Below, one piece after another: positions 1 to 8,535 of a DNA stretch of 64,000 nt. The notes below the pieces were generated by a model that searched no databases, was not told the origin of the DNA, and saw only the letters and a program-made list of their open reading frames with translations. Positions within the stretch are counted from its first letter, which is position 1. Each line of letters begins with the position of its first letter. The position numbers and the translations under genes were made by a program. Where the stretch lies: NCBI GenBank assembly GCA_035559435.1, contig DATMBC010000065.1, forward strand, positions 1 to 64,000, given 5' to 3'. This DNA comes from a bacterium. GTDB lineage: Bacteria > Zixibacteria > MSB-5A5 > WJJR01.

Positions 1-4
1 CCGC

Positions 5-994
5 ATGCCCGCCGCCGGCGACCGCCGGCGTCTCTGTGACCTGCTCAACGCCGACTCCCTCGATGATCTGGTCCGTGTCGCCTGCGCCGAATCGGCCGCC
101 TGCGGCGTCGACCGTCTGTTCGTGGTCGGGTGGAACGCACACCAGCTCGGTCCGTGGGCGATCTTCCCCCATTCGGCCGAGACACGCGATCTGTCCGAGG
201 CGACCGAAGCACGCCTGATCGCCGGACGCGACCGGATCGCCGCCGACCCCGCGCCGGGCGTTCTGTTGGATCAGGCACGCGCGGTCGGGTTCGATGGGAT
301 GGCGGTGGTGCCATCGCGACGGCACCTCAGTTTCCATGTCTACTGGGGGTTCAGTCCGGAGGCGCCGATGCGTTGTGACCCGCGCGCGGGCGGCGCCTGG
401 TCCGACTTTGAAGTCGCGCTCTGCAATTTCGCGCGGCTGGAGCAATTGCGCGAGCTGTCGCACATCGACACGCTCACCAACATTTTCAACCGTCGCTACT
501 TCAACCTGCGGCTGTCGGAGGAGGTGGCGCGCGCCACGCGTTTTGCGCGGCCGCTGTCGCTCTCCATCTGCGATCTGGACCGTTTCAAGGCCCTCAACGA
601 CACCCACGGCCACCAGGTCGGCGACGCGATCCTGCGCTACACCGCCCAGACCCTGCGCCGCACCGTGCGCGCGATCGACATCGTCTGCCGCTTAGGTGGC
701 GATGAGTTCGCCATCCTCATGCCCGACACCGATGCGGATGAATGCCGCATCCTGGCGGAGCGTCTGCGTCAGGCGCTGGCCGCCGGCCGCTTCACTCTGG
801 GCCGCGGCCAGTCCGGCGGCGAGGTGCTCAATTTGCAGTTGTCGCTGGGGGGCGCGAGTTTCCCGCGTCATGCCGAGCGCGCCGAACGGCTCCTCTGGTG
901 CGCCGACATGGCGCTCCTGGAAGCCAAACGCCAGGGCGGCAACCTCTTCGTGCTCTCCGATCCGGCGCGGCACCGGCGCGGCGTCGCGTTGTAA
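5..994 (+). CDS. GGDEF-domain diguanylate cyclase
   Basis: Likely makes the second messenger c-di-GMP from two GTP. The C-terminal half (about residues 155-320) is a GGDEF domain, with the GGDEF signature at residues 231-235. RAID lies five residues upstream of it (about 222-225), matching the RxxD inhibitory I-site, so product inhibition is expected. The N-terminal 150 residues resemble a GAF-like sensor but I cannot name the fold; no membrane segment is visible. The first ATG lies only four bases into the window, so the true start may be further upstream and the sensor domain truncated. The next gene follows on the same strand after a promoter-like sequence that overlaps this stop codon. 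Confidence 0.88.
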   Translation: MPAAGDRRRLCDLLNADSLDDLVRVACAESAACGVDRLFVVGWNAHQLGPWAIFPHSAETRDLSEATEARLIAGRDRIAADPAPGVLLDQARAVGFDGMAVVPSRRHLSFHVYWGFSPEAPMRCDPRAGGAWSDFEVALCNFARLEQLRELSHIDTLTNIFNRRYFNLRLSEEVARATRFARPLSLSICDLDRFKALNDTHGHQVGDAILRYTAQTLRRTVRAIDIVCRLGGDEFAILMPDTDADECRILAERLRQALAAGRFTLGRGQSGGEVLNLQLSLGGASFPRHAERAERLLWCADMALLEAKRQGGNLFVLSDPARHRRGVAL

Positions 995-1017
995 AACCAC
1001 CAAATCCGACGTATATT
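989..1017 (+). promoter_or_regulatory. Sigma-70-type promoter upstream of the DUF362 gene
   Basis: TTGTAA (989-994) and TATATT (1012-1017) are separated by exactly 17 bp. The -35 box overlaps the stop codon of the diguanylate cyclase gene. Predicted transcription start is near 1024, leaving a leader of only about 10-25 nt before the candidate start codons. Confidence 0.5.
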
Positions 1018-1032
1018 CAGCGGGCACGCCAA

Positions 1033-2199
1033 ATGCCCGACATTGTCATGAGCATGCACTCACACCATCCCCAGACCGCCGCCACCGCCGCCGGTCCCGC
1101 CCTGCGCTCGCGGGTGGTCGCCGTGCGCACCACACCGGAGACCGTGCTCGATGACTACCGCCGCCTGCTCGATCTGGCCGGCGTCGTCGATGGTCTCGAC
1201 CGCAACGCCGACACGCTGCTGAAATTGAATCTGTCCTGGACCAAGTACTTTCCCGCCTGTTCCTCGCAGCCCTGGCAGGTGGAGGGCGTGGTCAAGGCGC
1301 TTCTGGAGTATGGTTTCCCGCGCGAACGGCTCTGGCCCATCGAGAACAAGACCGTGGTCACCGACCCGATCAAAGGGGCGACCAACAACATCTGGCTGCC
1401 GATCCTCGAGAAGTACGGGCTGACGTTTACGCCCCTGCCGTCGGTCGAATGGACGGTGTATCATTTCGAGACCCCGCTTCTGGCGCTCAATCACATTTTT
1501 CCCCAGGGGATCGAGATCCCGAAGATGTACGCCGGCAAGCAGATCATTCACTTCCCGACGGTGAAGACCCACGGTCACGCCATCACCACCGGCGCGATCA
1601 AAAACGCCTTTGGCGGGCTGCTAAAAGAAGTGCGCCACTACGCGCACAAACACATCCACGAGGTGATGGTCGATTTGGTGCTGATGCAGAGGGAGCTGCA
1701 CCCGAAGATCTTCGCCGTGATGGATGGGACCGTCTGCGGCGACGGCGCCGGGCCGCGCACGATGATCCCGCGCGAGGGCAACGTCCTGCTGGCCTCGTTC
1801 GATTCGGTCGCCATCGACGCGGTCGCCGCGCGCGTGATGGGCTTCGATCCATTCTCGATTCCGTACCTGCGCATGTGCCACGAACGCGGCCTCGGCGTGG
1901 CCGACATCGGCCAGATCGACTTAATCGGCGATGATATCCGCCAGATCAACCTCGGATTCAAGACCAAGAAGTCGCTGGTCATCTGGGGCGATCAGATGCT
2001 GCGCAAGGGACCGCTGCGTTTCCTCGAACGGCCGCTTCTGCATTCGCCGCTGGTCGCCTGGGCGCCCTTTGCCTCCAATGTCTACCACGACTGGCTCTGG
2101 TACCCGACCGTCGGCCGCAAGATCATCCGCGGCTACAGCAAGACCCCATGGGGACGACTGTTCGAGGACTACAAGAAGCGTTACCTGGACCGTCGCTGA
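1033..2199 (+). CDS. DUF362 domain-containing protein
   Basis: A roughly 388-residue protein matching the DUF362 family, whose biochemical role is poorly defined. Family-like features are the early LKLNLSW segment, a central HFPTVKTHG block, the following GAIKNAFGGLL, and VMDGTVCGDGAGP. Many family members carry a ferredoxin-like 4Fe-4S insert; no CxxCxxC cluster is seen here. ATG codons occur in frame at 1033, 1048 and 1054. None has a clear ribosome binding site, and the upstream promoter would give a very short leader, so the start is uncertain by about seven residues. The open frame continues further upstream inside the cyclase gene, but that part is out-of-frame overlap and was excluded. 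Confidence 0.8.
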   Translation: MPDIVMSMHSHHPQTAATAAGPALRSRVVAVRTTPETVLDDYRRLLDLAGVVDGLDRNADTLLKLNLSWTKYFPACSSQPWQVEGVVKALLEYGFPRERLWPIENKTVVTDPIKGATNNIWLPILEKYGLTFTPLPSVEWTVYHFETPLLALNHIFPQGIEIPKMYAGKQIIHFPTVKTHGHAITTGAIKNAFGGLLKEVRHYAHKHIHEVMVDLVLMQRELHPKIFAVMDGTVCGDGAGPRTMIPREGNVLLASFDSVAIDAVAARVMGFDPFSIPYLRMCHERGLGVADIGQIDLIGDDIRQINLGFKTKKSLVIWGDQMLRKGPLRFLERPLLHSPLVAWAPFASNVYHDWLWYPTVGRKIIRGYSKTPWGRLFEDYKKRYLDRR

Positions 2200-2256
2200 C
2201 GAAATCATCGCGCGGGGCGCTTCGGGCGCCCTGTGTGTTTCCGAAAGGATATACTC

Positions 2257-2637
2257 ATGTCACAGGGAACCGTGGCCGTGCTCGGCGCCTCGAAGGACCG
2301 CGGCAAATTCGGCAACAAGGCCGTACGCGCCTACATCCGCCAGGGATGGACAGTCTACCCGGTCAACCCCAATGAGACCGAGATCGAAGGGGTGACCGCC
2401 TACAAGTCGATCCTCGATGTGCCCCGCCCGGTGGACCGTGTCACCGTCTATCTGTCGCCCAAAATCGGCCTGACGGTGTTGCCCGACATCGCCGCCGTCG
2501 CGCCCGGCGAGGTTTTTTTCAATCCCGGCTCCGATGCTCCCGAAGTCATTGCCCGCGCCACCGAACTCGGGTTGCAGCCGATCGTGGCCTGCTCGATTGT
2601 CGATATCGGCATGACCCCGGCCGAGTTGCCCGCGTAG
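2257..2637 (+). CDS. CoA-binding domain protein (YccU-like)
   Basis: A 126-residue single-domain protein of the CoA_binding_2 family, a small Rossmann fold related to the CoA-binding domain of succinyl-CoA synthetase. The N-terminus VAVLGASKDRGKFGN is the typical glycine-rich first turn, followed by the YPVNPNE strand. The family usually spans 120-140 residues, so this is full length. Start 2257 is supported by GAAAGGA about 8 bp upstream; an earlier in-frame codon at 2233 lacks this. It is followed after 3 bp by the threonine-synthase-like gene, suggesting cotranscription. Its physiological partner is unknown. Confidence 0.85.
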   Translation: MSQGTVAVLGASKDRGKFGNKAVRAYIRQGWTVYPVNPNETEIEGVTAYKSILDVPRPVDRVTVYLSPKIGLTVLPDIAAVAPGEVFFNPGSDAPEVIARATELGLQPIVACSIVDIGMTPAELPA

Positions 2638-2640
2638 CCC

Positions 2641-3837
2641 GTGCCGGACGACGACCCCCAGAGTCCCCTGCGCTTCGATCTGCGCTGCGGTTGGTGCGGA
2701 CGCGCCTATCCCAGTGACCAGATCGCCTGCTTCTGCGCCGACTGCAACCGCCCCCTGCTCGCCCGCTTTCATCTGACCGTCGGCGAAGGCGATCGGATAC
2801 GCGCCCAATTGAACAACGAACGGCCCGGCGTCTGGCGCTACCGTCGCCTTCTGCCGGTGGCCGATGGCCGGAACATCCTCACGCTCGGTGAGGGCGGCGC
2901 GCCGCTGGTCGCCGCGCCGCGGTTGGCGCAACGGCTGGGTCTGACGCGCCTCTGGATTAAAGACGAATCGCAGAACCCGACCGGATCATTCAAAGCGCGC
3001 GGCATGACCGTGGCCATCTCGCGCGCCCGCGAATTGGGGGTGCGCCGATTTTGCCTGCCGTCGGCGGGCAACGCCGCCGGCGCGGCCGCCGCCTATGGCG
3101 CGCTGGCCGGATGCCCGGTGCGGGTCTACATGCCCGAGGATTCCGGTGAGGCCTTCTTCGGCGAATGCCGCGCCTATGGCGCCGAGGTGCGCGCCGTCAA
3201 GGGCACCATCGCCGACTGCGGCGCGCGCCTGCGCGCCGAATGCGACCCCGCCGAATGGTTCGACCTCTCCACGCTGAAGGAGCCCTTCCGCCTGGAGGGG
3301 AAGAAGACCATGGGCTATGAACTCTGGGAGGATTTCGACGGCGACCTCCCCGATGTCATCATCTATCCCACCGGCGGCGGCACCGGCTTGATCGGCATGT
3401 GGAAGGCCTTCGAGGAGATGGAACAACTCGGCTGGATCGATGCGCGTCGTCCGCGTCTGGTCTCCGTGCAAGCCGAGGGTTGCGCTCCGATCGTGCGCGC
3501 CTTCAGCGCCGGCGCGAAGACCGCCGATCCCGTCTCCGATCCGCACACCGCCGCGCTGGGATTGCGCGTGCCGTCGGCCTTCGGCGACTTCCTGATATTG
3601 CTCGCCCTTCGCGAGTCCGGCGGGGCCGCCGTGGCGGTCGGCGAAGACGAATGGGCGCAGGGATCGAACTGGATGGCCGCCGACACGGGCATCTTCGCCT
3701 GCCCCGAAGGCGGCGCGACCGTGGCGGCCCTGCGACAGTTGCGCGATCGCGGCCTGGTGCAGGCCGGCGACTGTGTCGTGCTCTTCAACACGGGCTCGGG
3801 GTTCAAGTACCCGCCGACGACCTGGCCGCGTCCATAG
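2641..3837 (+). CDS. Threonine synthase-like PLP-dependent enzyme
   Basis: Fold type II pyridoxal-phosphate enzyme of 398 residues, most likely converting O-phosphohomoserine to threonine. The N-terminus has a zinc-ribbon-like pair, CGWC and CFCADC, found in the bacterial/archaeal threonine synthase branch. The PLP lysine lies in NPTGSFKARG (about residues 112-121). PTGGGTGLIG supplies the phosphate-binding loop, and the C-terminal LFNTGSGFKY is typical of the family. The start is a GTG only 3 bp after the upstream stop, consistent with translational coupling. Related cysteate synthases and diaminopropionate lyases share this fold, so the exact substrate is inferred. Confidence 0.82.
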   Translation: MPDDDPQSPLRFDLRCGWCGRAYPSDQIACFCADCNRPLLARFHLTVGEGDRIRAQLNNERPGVWRYRRLLPVADGRNILTLGEGGAPLVAAPRLAQRLGLTRLWIKDESQNPTGSFKARGMTVAISRARELGVRRFCLPSAGNAAGAAAAYGALAGCPVRVYMPEDSGEAFFGECRAYGAEVRAVKGTIADCGARLRAECDPAEWFDLSTLKEPFRLEGKKTMGYELWEDFDGDLPDVIIYPTGGGTGLIGMWKAFEEMEQLGWIDARRPRLVSVQAEGCAPIVRAFSAGAKTADPVSDPHTAALGLRVPSAFGDFLILLALRESGGAAVAVGEDEWAQGSNWMAADTGIFACPEGGATVAALRQLRDRGLVQAGDCVVLFNTGSGFKYPPTTWPRP

Positions 3838-3887
3838 CGGCCACGACTCTCCATGCCGATTCAATGGTGGATGATTCTTCTCTGTCT

Positions 3888-3962
3888 TGGCTGGGGAGGC
3901 AGGATTCGAACCTGCGATCGACCGGTTAACAGCCGGTTGCCTTACCGCTAGGCCACTCCCCA
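3888..3962 (-). tRNA. tRNA-Asn (GTT anticodon), CCA encoded
   Basis: On the minus strand a complete cloverleaf can be folded. The 7-bp acceptor pairs TGGGGAG (3962-3956) with CTCCCCA (3898-3892), followed by discriminator G and an encoded CCA (3890-3888). The T arm contains GGTTCGAATCC. The anticodon loop reads CTGTTAA, giving anticodon GTT, which reads AAC/AAU. Length is 75 nt including CCA. It sits 12 bp downstream of the glycosyltransferase gene on the same strand. Confidence 0.95.
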
Positions 3963-3974
3963 GTCAGGAGGACG

Positions 3975-5174
3975 TCAGCGATGAACCGCGACATCAGGGC
4001 GAGCCGCTTTGTGATCGCGGGATAATGCGGGTTCGGGCGCGGCGGTGAACTCCGCCCCGAAGGCACTGCGGCAAAATGCCACCGCGGCGCCCCTTGGATC
4101 AAGCAATTTGAGCAGACGCTCCCGTCCCGGAGCGCTGAAGACCGGGCTGTCGGCCATCTGACGCATCGCCGCCGCCAACAGCGCCGGGTCGGCCGAATCG
4201 CAGACAATCCCCAGATGGAAGCGGCGGATCATCACGCCCAGATCGCCGACGTCGGTGCCGATCACCGGACGGTGTGCCTGCGCCGCCTCGGAGAAAACCA
4301 GCGGCAGACTGTCGGACTTAGTCGGGATGACGACAAAATCACACTGACGATACGCGTCGAGAATTTCCGTGCGGCCCACCGGTCCGGTAAAGGCAACCGA
4401 CGGCGCGATTCCCAATGTCTCGGCCTCTTCACGCAGCGATGCCAGATCGGGGCCGTCGCCCACAAACCGCAACCGGGCCGCCGGCAGCGACCGGATGACC
4501 TCGGCAAAGGCCAGGAGCAATTCACGCGTGCCCTTGGCCCGGTGGATACGCCCGAGATACAGGTAGCGCGGCGCCGCGGTGGCCGAGGGCGCTTGCATCG
4601 GCAGCTCGCCCGAAAGCGGACGAAACGACGGCAGGAAGCGGCAACCCAACCCCAGCCAGCTTTTCACCCGCTCGCAGATATCCTCACCGTCGCCGAAGAC
4701 CTGTGCCGCGTCGCGCAGCACTCTCGCAATCTGCGCGCCGATGAACGGACGCTGCGACCACGAGTAAATGTCCGACCCCAGGCACCAGACCGAGTAGGGG
4801 ATGCCATACTCGCGCGACAGACGCCGCGCAAATTCTCCCGACGGCAGCGCCCAGAGCGCGAAAATGTGATCGTAACGATGACTCTGGCAGAGCGCGCGCC
4901 CCAACTCGTGACCGGCGGCGACGAAGCGCTTCAGACGGACCCAGCTGGCCGGCGACGCCAGATTCCAGCAGCCGACCGGCGATGATGCCCCGGTCTCAAA
5001 GCGATGCACCGATGGCGCTTCGGGGCAGACCGGACGGTGTGTGTAGCGCGGGGTGAGCACATCCACCGCCACGCCGCAGCCGCGCAGCGCCTCGACAAAG
5101 TGGGGCACAAACGGCGACGCCGGATCGTCGGCGTCGCAGGGATAGCGGTTGGTGATGACGAGGATCCGTCTCAT
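3975..5174 (-). CDS. Family 4 glycosyltransferase
   Basis: GT-B fold glycosyltransferase of 399 residues, probably moving a sugar from a nucleotide donor onto an envelope glycan or lipid. The C-terminal half contains RYLYLGRIHRAKGTRELL and, near residue 290, the donor-binding segment VIPTKSDSLPLVFSEAAQAH, matching the GT4 EPFGLV(x)xEAxA pattern with an S/D-rich variant. The N-terminal half is the more variable acceptor domain. Its start overlaps the stop of the upstream GT2 gene by 4 bp (ATGA), so the two are very probably one operon. The sugar and acceptor cannot be read from the sequence. Confidence 0.85.
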   Translation of the reverse strand: MRRILVITNRYPCDADDPASPFVPHFVEALRGCGVAVDVLTPRYTHRPVCPEAPSVHRFETGASSPVGCWNLASPASWVRLKRFVAAGHELGRALCQSHRYDHIFALWALPSGEFARRLSREYGIPYSVWCLGSDIYSWSQRPFIGAQIARVLRDAAQVFGDGEDICERVKSWLGLGCRFLPSFRPLSGELPMQAPSATAAPRYLYLGRIHRAKGTRELLLAFAEVIRSLPAARLRFVGDGPDLASLREEAETLGIAPSVAFTGPVGRTEILDAYRQCDFVVIPTKSDSLPLVFSEAAQAHRPVIGTDVGDLGVMIRRFHLGIVCDSADPALLAAAMRQMADSPVFSAPGRERLLKLLDPRGAAVAFCRSAFGAEFTAAPEPALSRDHKAARPDVAVHR

Positions 5175-6241
5175 CGCGCCGCCAGTTCATGCTCCGTGTC
5201 GCGTGTGGTCGGCGCCGGGGTTTCCTCCGGGACCGGTTGATCCGTCGGCCTCATCTGCAGCGTCGCCGCCCGGATCGTCTTTTGGGTGCGGAATAGCTCA
5301 CGCCGGATTTGGACAATCTGCGATCCCAGGAAACCGAACAATAGCACCTGCAGTCCCGCCACCAGCAGAATCACGGTGAGGGAGACCAGCGGACGATCGG
5401 GATTGAGCGACTCGGTCTGCCACAGATAGATCAGGTGCAGTCCCGCGCCCAGCCCCAGGCCCATGATCAACGCGCCAATGAGCCCGAAAAGCAGGATCGG
5501 TTTCTCGTAAAAAGAAAAGATCAGATGCGAGGCCGCGGTGGCCTTGAAAAAGAACTTCGAGCGGCCGCGTTTCCGTCCGGTGAGCGTCGCCGGCATCTCC
5601 GCGGGGACAAACCCCGCCGCGATCGCCTTGGAGATGATTTCAAGGTGCAAGTCCTTGTCGTTGGATTCCAGCTCGAGGACCTCGAGCACCTCGCGGCGGT
5701 AGGCGCGCAAGATGCCGGTGACGGTCGTGAGGCCCCCCGGCATCGCCAGCCCCAGAATCCGGTTCCCCCAGCGCGAGATCAAAAGCCGCCCGGCCGGGAC
5801 ATTCTCCGTACGGCCTCCCCGGCAGTAGGGCGAGCCCACGACGAAGTCTACCTCGGGCCGCTCGTCGAGCACCGACAACAACCCGAGAATGTGTTCGGGA
5901 TCGTAACTGAGATCGGCGTCGATGCTGACGATGATCCGTCCGCGCGCGGCGGCAAAGCCCTGACGAATCGCATAACCGCGTCCGCGGTTGGGCCTGTACG
6001 AAACCACGCGCAAGACACGCTGCGACTGCGCCATCGAGCGCAGACGCTCGCCGGTGGCGTCGGTGGAACCATCGTCGATTGCGATGATCTCGAAGGTCCG
6101 GCCCGCGCGCGACAGTACCGCAACGATCCGGTCGACCGTGGCGGGCAGGTTGTCCAGTTCGTTGTGCATCGGCACAACGACCGAAACATCGGGACGATGT
6201 GAGGCCGTGGGTGTACGCATCCCATGTCGCGCCGGCCCCAT
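5171..6241 (-). CDS. Family 2 glycosyltransferase, dolichol-phosphate-mannose-synthase-like
   Basis: A GT-A glycosyltransferase of 356 residues, probably acting on a polyprenyl-phosphate acceptor. The N-terminus SVVVPMHNELDNL is the classic GT2 opening, and IDADLSYDP (near residue 115) carries the DxD-like metal/nucleotide site. The C-terminus has two strong membrane segments (about residues 255-280 and 290-315), as in ArnC/GtrB-type enzymes. ATG codons at 6241 and 6220 are both possible starts. It precedes and overlaps the GT4 gene. Between this start and the next gene upstream lies a hairpin repeat. Confidence 0.86.
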   Translation of the reverse strand: MGPARHGMRTPTASHRPDVSVVVPMHNELDNLPATVDRIVAVLSRAGRTFEIIAIDDGSTDATGERLRSMAQSQRVLRVVSYRPNRGRGYAIRQGFAAARGRIIVSIDADLSYDPEHILGLLSVLDERPEVDFVVGSPYCRGGRTENVPAGRLLISRWGNRILGLAMPGGLTTVTGILRAYRREVLEVLELESNDKDLHLEIISKAIAAGFVPAEMPATLTGRKRGRSKFFFKATAASHLIFSFYEKPILLFGLIGALIMGLGLGAGLHLIYLWQTESLNPDRPLVSLTVILLVAGLQVLLFGFLGSQIVQIRRELFRTQKTIRAATLQMRPTDQPVPEETPAPTTRDTEHELAAR

Positions 6242-6337
6242 CCCTGGGGTCCGGAACTCTTAGGAGATTATCGACAGAAACGGGGAGAGATTAAGGCAGG
6301 AACCTGACGACTCACTGAACGCGCCATGCAGCCGACG

Positions 6338-6395
6338 GCTCGCCCTCCCATAAAGTCCGTACGAAAGGGAGGGCGAGGCTCCCGTCGAGCCGTCC
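6338..6395. repeat. Inverted-repeat element, GGGAGGGCGAGG family
   Basis: An 11-bp perfect inverted repeat, CTCGCCCTCCC (6339-6349) and GGGAGGGCGAG (6367-6377), encloses ATAAAGTCC and is followed by GCTCCCGTCGAGCCG. The same core, including the CGCCCTCCC-(G)ATAAAG-TCC junction, recurs at 57875-57960. A shorter fragment occurs near 40403-40418. It fills most of the 190-bp gap between the GT2 gene and the next minus-strand gene. Confidence 0.65.
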
Positions 6396-6431
6396 CGGCG
6401 CGACTGCATCGGTTCGCGCACAGCGCGAACT

Positions 6432-6809
6432 TCAGACCACCCAAATGATCGCAATGATCAGGCTCGCCCCGGCCAGCGAACGCCACACGATCGAGCGCCC
6501 GCGACGGCGCAACATGGCCGCCATCTCCGGATCGGCGAACGGCTCATCCTGACCGTCGAGATTGCGCGTCCCGCGCGCCGCATGACGTACTCAGGTGGCC
6601 TCGCGCGCCTGCAGGAGCCCGACCAGACCCAGGTACAACAAGGGAAGCAGCGCCAACCGCCAGAGCCGTCCCGCCGCCAGGAGCAGCAGGGCGACCCCCA
6701 ACGCCGCCGATGCCCCGAGCGCCATCAGTCCGCCCAGACGGCGCAGGGCCCGTTCGCGCTCGCCGATGTTGCAGACGCTCCCGACCGCCGGGTCAATCGC
6801 ATGCCGCAA
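6432..6809 (-). CDS. Small membrane protein with in-frame TGA (candidate selenoprotein, or interrupted gene)
   Basis: Conventional translation gives 72 residues from a TTG at 6809. GGAAAG lies 5 bp upstream of that codon and an in-frame stop immediately precedes it, so the start is well supported. The product has CNIGERERALRR then two hydrophobic segments, resembling DUF2892/YgaP-like membrane domains, and ends ...LLQAREAT at TGA 6593-6591. The same frame continues 52 codons to a second TGA (6434-6432) with coding-like composition: about 41 of 52 third positions are G or C. It encodes VRHAARGTRNLDGQ... and a final membrane segment. From memory of the family, relatives read QARxxTC here, which would place this TGA at a conserved cysteine. 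Either it encodes selenocysteine (125 residues total) or a Cys codon has mutated to stop. Confidence 0.6.
6564..6578 (-). other. Possible bacterial SECIS-like hairpin after the in-frame TGA
   Basis: Twelve nt after the TGA, the minus-strand RNA can form a 5-bp stem GCGCG/CGCGC with loop CGGGA. The spacing from TGA to loop (about 17 nt) and a G among the first two loop bases fit the loose bacterial SECIS description. The stem is short and the region GC-rich, so chance is quite possible. Confidence 0.3.
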
Positions 6810-6882
6810 TCAATCTTTCCGTGCCGGCCCGGTCCAGCCCGAAGCCGCTTGTGCCGATAACTCAGAGGAGGGGAAGGGGAGT

Positions 6883-7671
6883 ATGCACGAGTCCGACATC
6901 ATCACCGAGCCCATCGCGATCGAGCCACCGGCGCCGGTTGTGCCGACCAGCGAGCGGCCCCGTCTGGTGACGCGTCTCGCGCCTGCCAATGACCGGCAAC
7001 GCTACTTCGATCACTATTGGGAAACCCGGCAATTAACCAGCGTCGACAGCCGCACCCGCCTGCGCATCGGCCTGATCGACCGGATGCTGGAGCATCGCGG
7101 CGGCCGATTGCTCGATGTCGGTTGCGGCCGCGGCTCGGCCGCGGCCTATTTCGCCGAGTCGGGCTTCGATGTCGCCGCCATTGATCTTTCGCCGATGGCG
7201 GTCGAATGGACCCGCCGCCAGCATCACCGCATCCGTGCCGCCGTCGTCGATCTGGAGACCGATCCGATCCATGGCCTGTTCGATGTCGTACTCTGTCTGG
7301 AAGTGCTGCAGCAGGTGCGCGAACCGGCCAGAGCGCTGGAAAAACTGGTCGCGGCGCTGGCGCCCGATGGGGAACTGTACGTGAGTCTGCCGAATGAATT
7401 CCATCTGGCCCGCCGTCTCAACATCCTGCGCGGCAGGGTCGACTTCGGCGGCATCGACGATTCGCATATCAAACTCTACACCGTCGCCGAACACCGGCGC
7501 CTCCTGGCGGTCTGCGGACTGCGCATCACCGGCGTCCGGGTGCAGTCGGTGTTCCCGCCCCGCTGGTGGGGCGGCCACCCCCACGCCTGGGGAAACCATC
7601 TGGCGCGTCTCTGGCCCGGATTGTTTGCCTTGTCGGTCATCTACAAGTGCCGCCGCCAGCCGGCCGTCTGA
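6883..7671 (+). CDS. Class I SAM-dependent methyltransferase
   Basis: A 262-residue methyltransferase with the Rossmann SAM-binding motif I LLDVGCGRGSAAAYFAESG (about residues 82-100), the acidic end of strand 2 (AAIDLS), and the post-I LCLEVLQQV block of UbiE/COQ5-type enzymes. The first 40 residues are proline-rich and probably disordered. The start at 6883 has a strong AGGAGGGGAAGGGGAG purine run upstream. The substrate cannot be inferred. The next gene, 15 bp downstream, is a second unrelated-looking methyltransferase, so the pair probably share a transcript and perhaps a pathway with the nearby glycosyltransferases. Confidence 0.85.
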   Translation: MHESDIITEPIAIEPPAPVVPTSERPRLVTRLAPANDRQRYFDHYWETRQLTSVDSRTRLRIGLIDRMLEHRGGRLLDVGCGRGSAAAYFAESGFDVAAIDLSPMAVEWTRRQHHRIRAAVVDLETDPIHGLFDVVLCLEVLQQVREPARALEKLVAALAPDGELYVSLPNEFHLARRLNILRGRVDFGGIDDSHIKLYTVAEHRRLLAVCGLRITGVRVQSVFPPRWWGGHPHAWGNHLARLWPGLFALSVIYKCRRQPAV

Positions 7672-7686
7672 TCCGCGCGAGGACGC

Positions 7687-8535
7687 ATGCCGCAACCCAT
7701 CGACATCACCCATCTCAACGACGCCGACGGCACCTTCTCCGAGCGCTTCCCCGTCCTATTCGAGCCCGAGGGACGTCTTGAAAAGGCCGACAAGGTGATC
7801 GCGGTGCTCGGGGATTACTTTGGTGAGCGCACGGCGCAGGTGACCGTGGTCGACATCGGCTGCTCCACCGGCATCATGACCCGGCATTTCGCCGGCGCGT
7901 TTGGCCGCGTGATCGGGTTGGACAACGATCAGGTCGGCGTGATCCACGGCCGTCAATTGGCCGCGCAGGCGGGGATTCCGTCGGCCCGGCTGCAGTTTCT
8001 CGCCGGCGATGGCTGCCACATGCCGCTGGCCGCCAATTCGGTCGATGCGGTGATCTGCAATCAGGTGTATGAGCATGTTGACGACCAGGATGGGTTGATG
8101 CGCGAAATCCACCGCATCCTCAAGCCCGGAGGCGCCTGTTACTTCGGCATCGGCACCCGCCATGTCCTCATCGAAGGACACTACAAACTGCCGTTTCTCT
8201 CCTGGGTGCCGCATCCGGTCGCGCATGTCTATATGAAATTGGCGGGGAAAAACGCCAAATACGATGTCCGCCTGCTGTCCTATCGCAATCTGAAGAAAAT
8301 GGTCCGCAACTTCGGCGTGATCGATTACACCATCGACGTGATCAAGGACGCCGACCGTTACGCCGATCGCAGCCGCGGCCGGCTTCGCCGCTTCGTCGCC
8401 CGCTGGCCGATGGGGCTTTTGCGGGCGCTGCGGCCGGTGATCCCGGTCCATGTCTGGGTGTTGGTCAAACCGAATGAACGCTGCGGATTGCAGGCAGGGC
8501 AGTTCGTCTGCCGCCGCTGCTGGGAGAGGGTCTGA
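7687..8535 (+). CDS. Class I SAM-dependent methyltransferase
   Basis: A 282-residue methyltransferase of the Methyltransf_11 type. Motif I is VVDIGCSTGIMTRHFAG (about residues 54-70), followed by GLDND, then the AGDGCHMPLAANSVDAVICN motif II-like block and VYEHVDD. The C-terminal 100 residues are basic and contain a mildly hydrophobic WVPHPVAHVYMKL stretch, suggesting possible membrane association. The stop TGA overlaps the next ATG by one base (TGATG), so it is translationally coupled to the prepilin peptidase gene. Substrate unknown; modification of a lipid-linked or surface glycan is one possibility given the neighbours. Confidence 0.84.
   Translation: MPQPIDITHLNDADGTFSERFPVLFEPEGRLEKADKVIAVLGDYFGERTAQVTVVDIGCSTGIMTRHFAGAFGRVIGLDNDQVGVIHGRQLAAQAGIPSARLQFLAGDGCHMPLAANSVDAVICNQVYEHVDDQDGLMREIHRILKPGGACYFGIGTRHVLIEGHYKLPFLSWVPHPVAHVYMKLAGKNAKYDVRLLSYRNLKKMVRNFGVIDYTIDVIKDADRYADRSRGRLRRFVARWPMGLLRALRPVIPVHVWVLVKPNERCGLQAGQFVCRRCWERV

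Noticed and set aside
3888-3962. tRNA-Asn as an integration site for a mobile element
   Set aside because: No integrase, direct repeat of the tRNA end or atypical gene cluster lies beside it.
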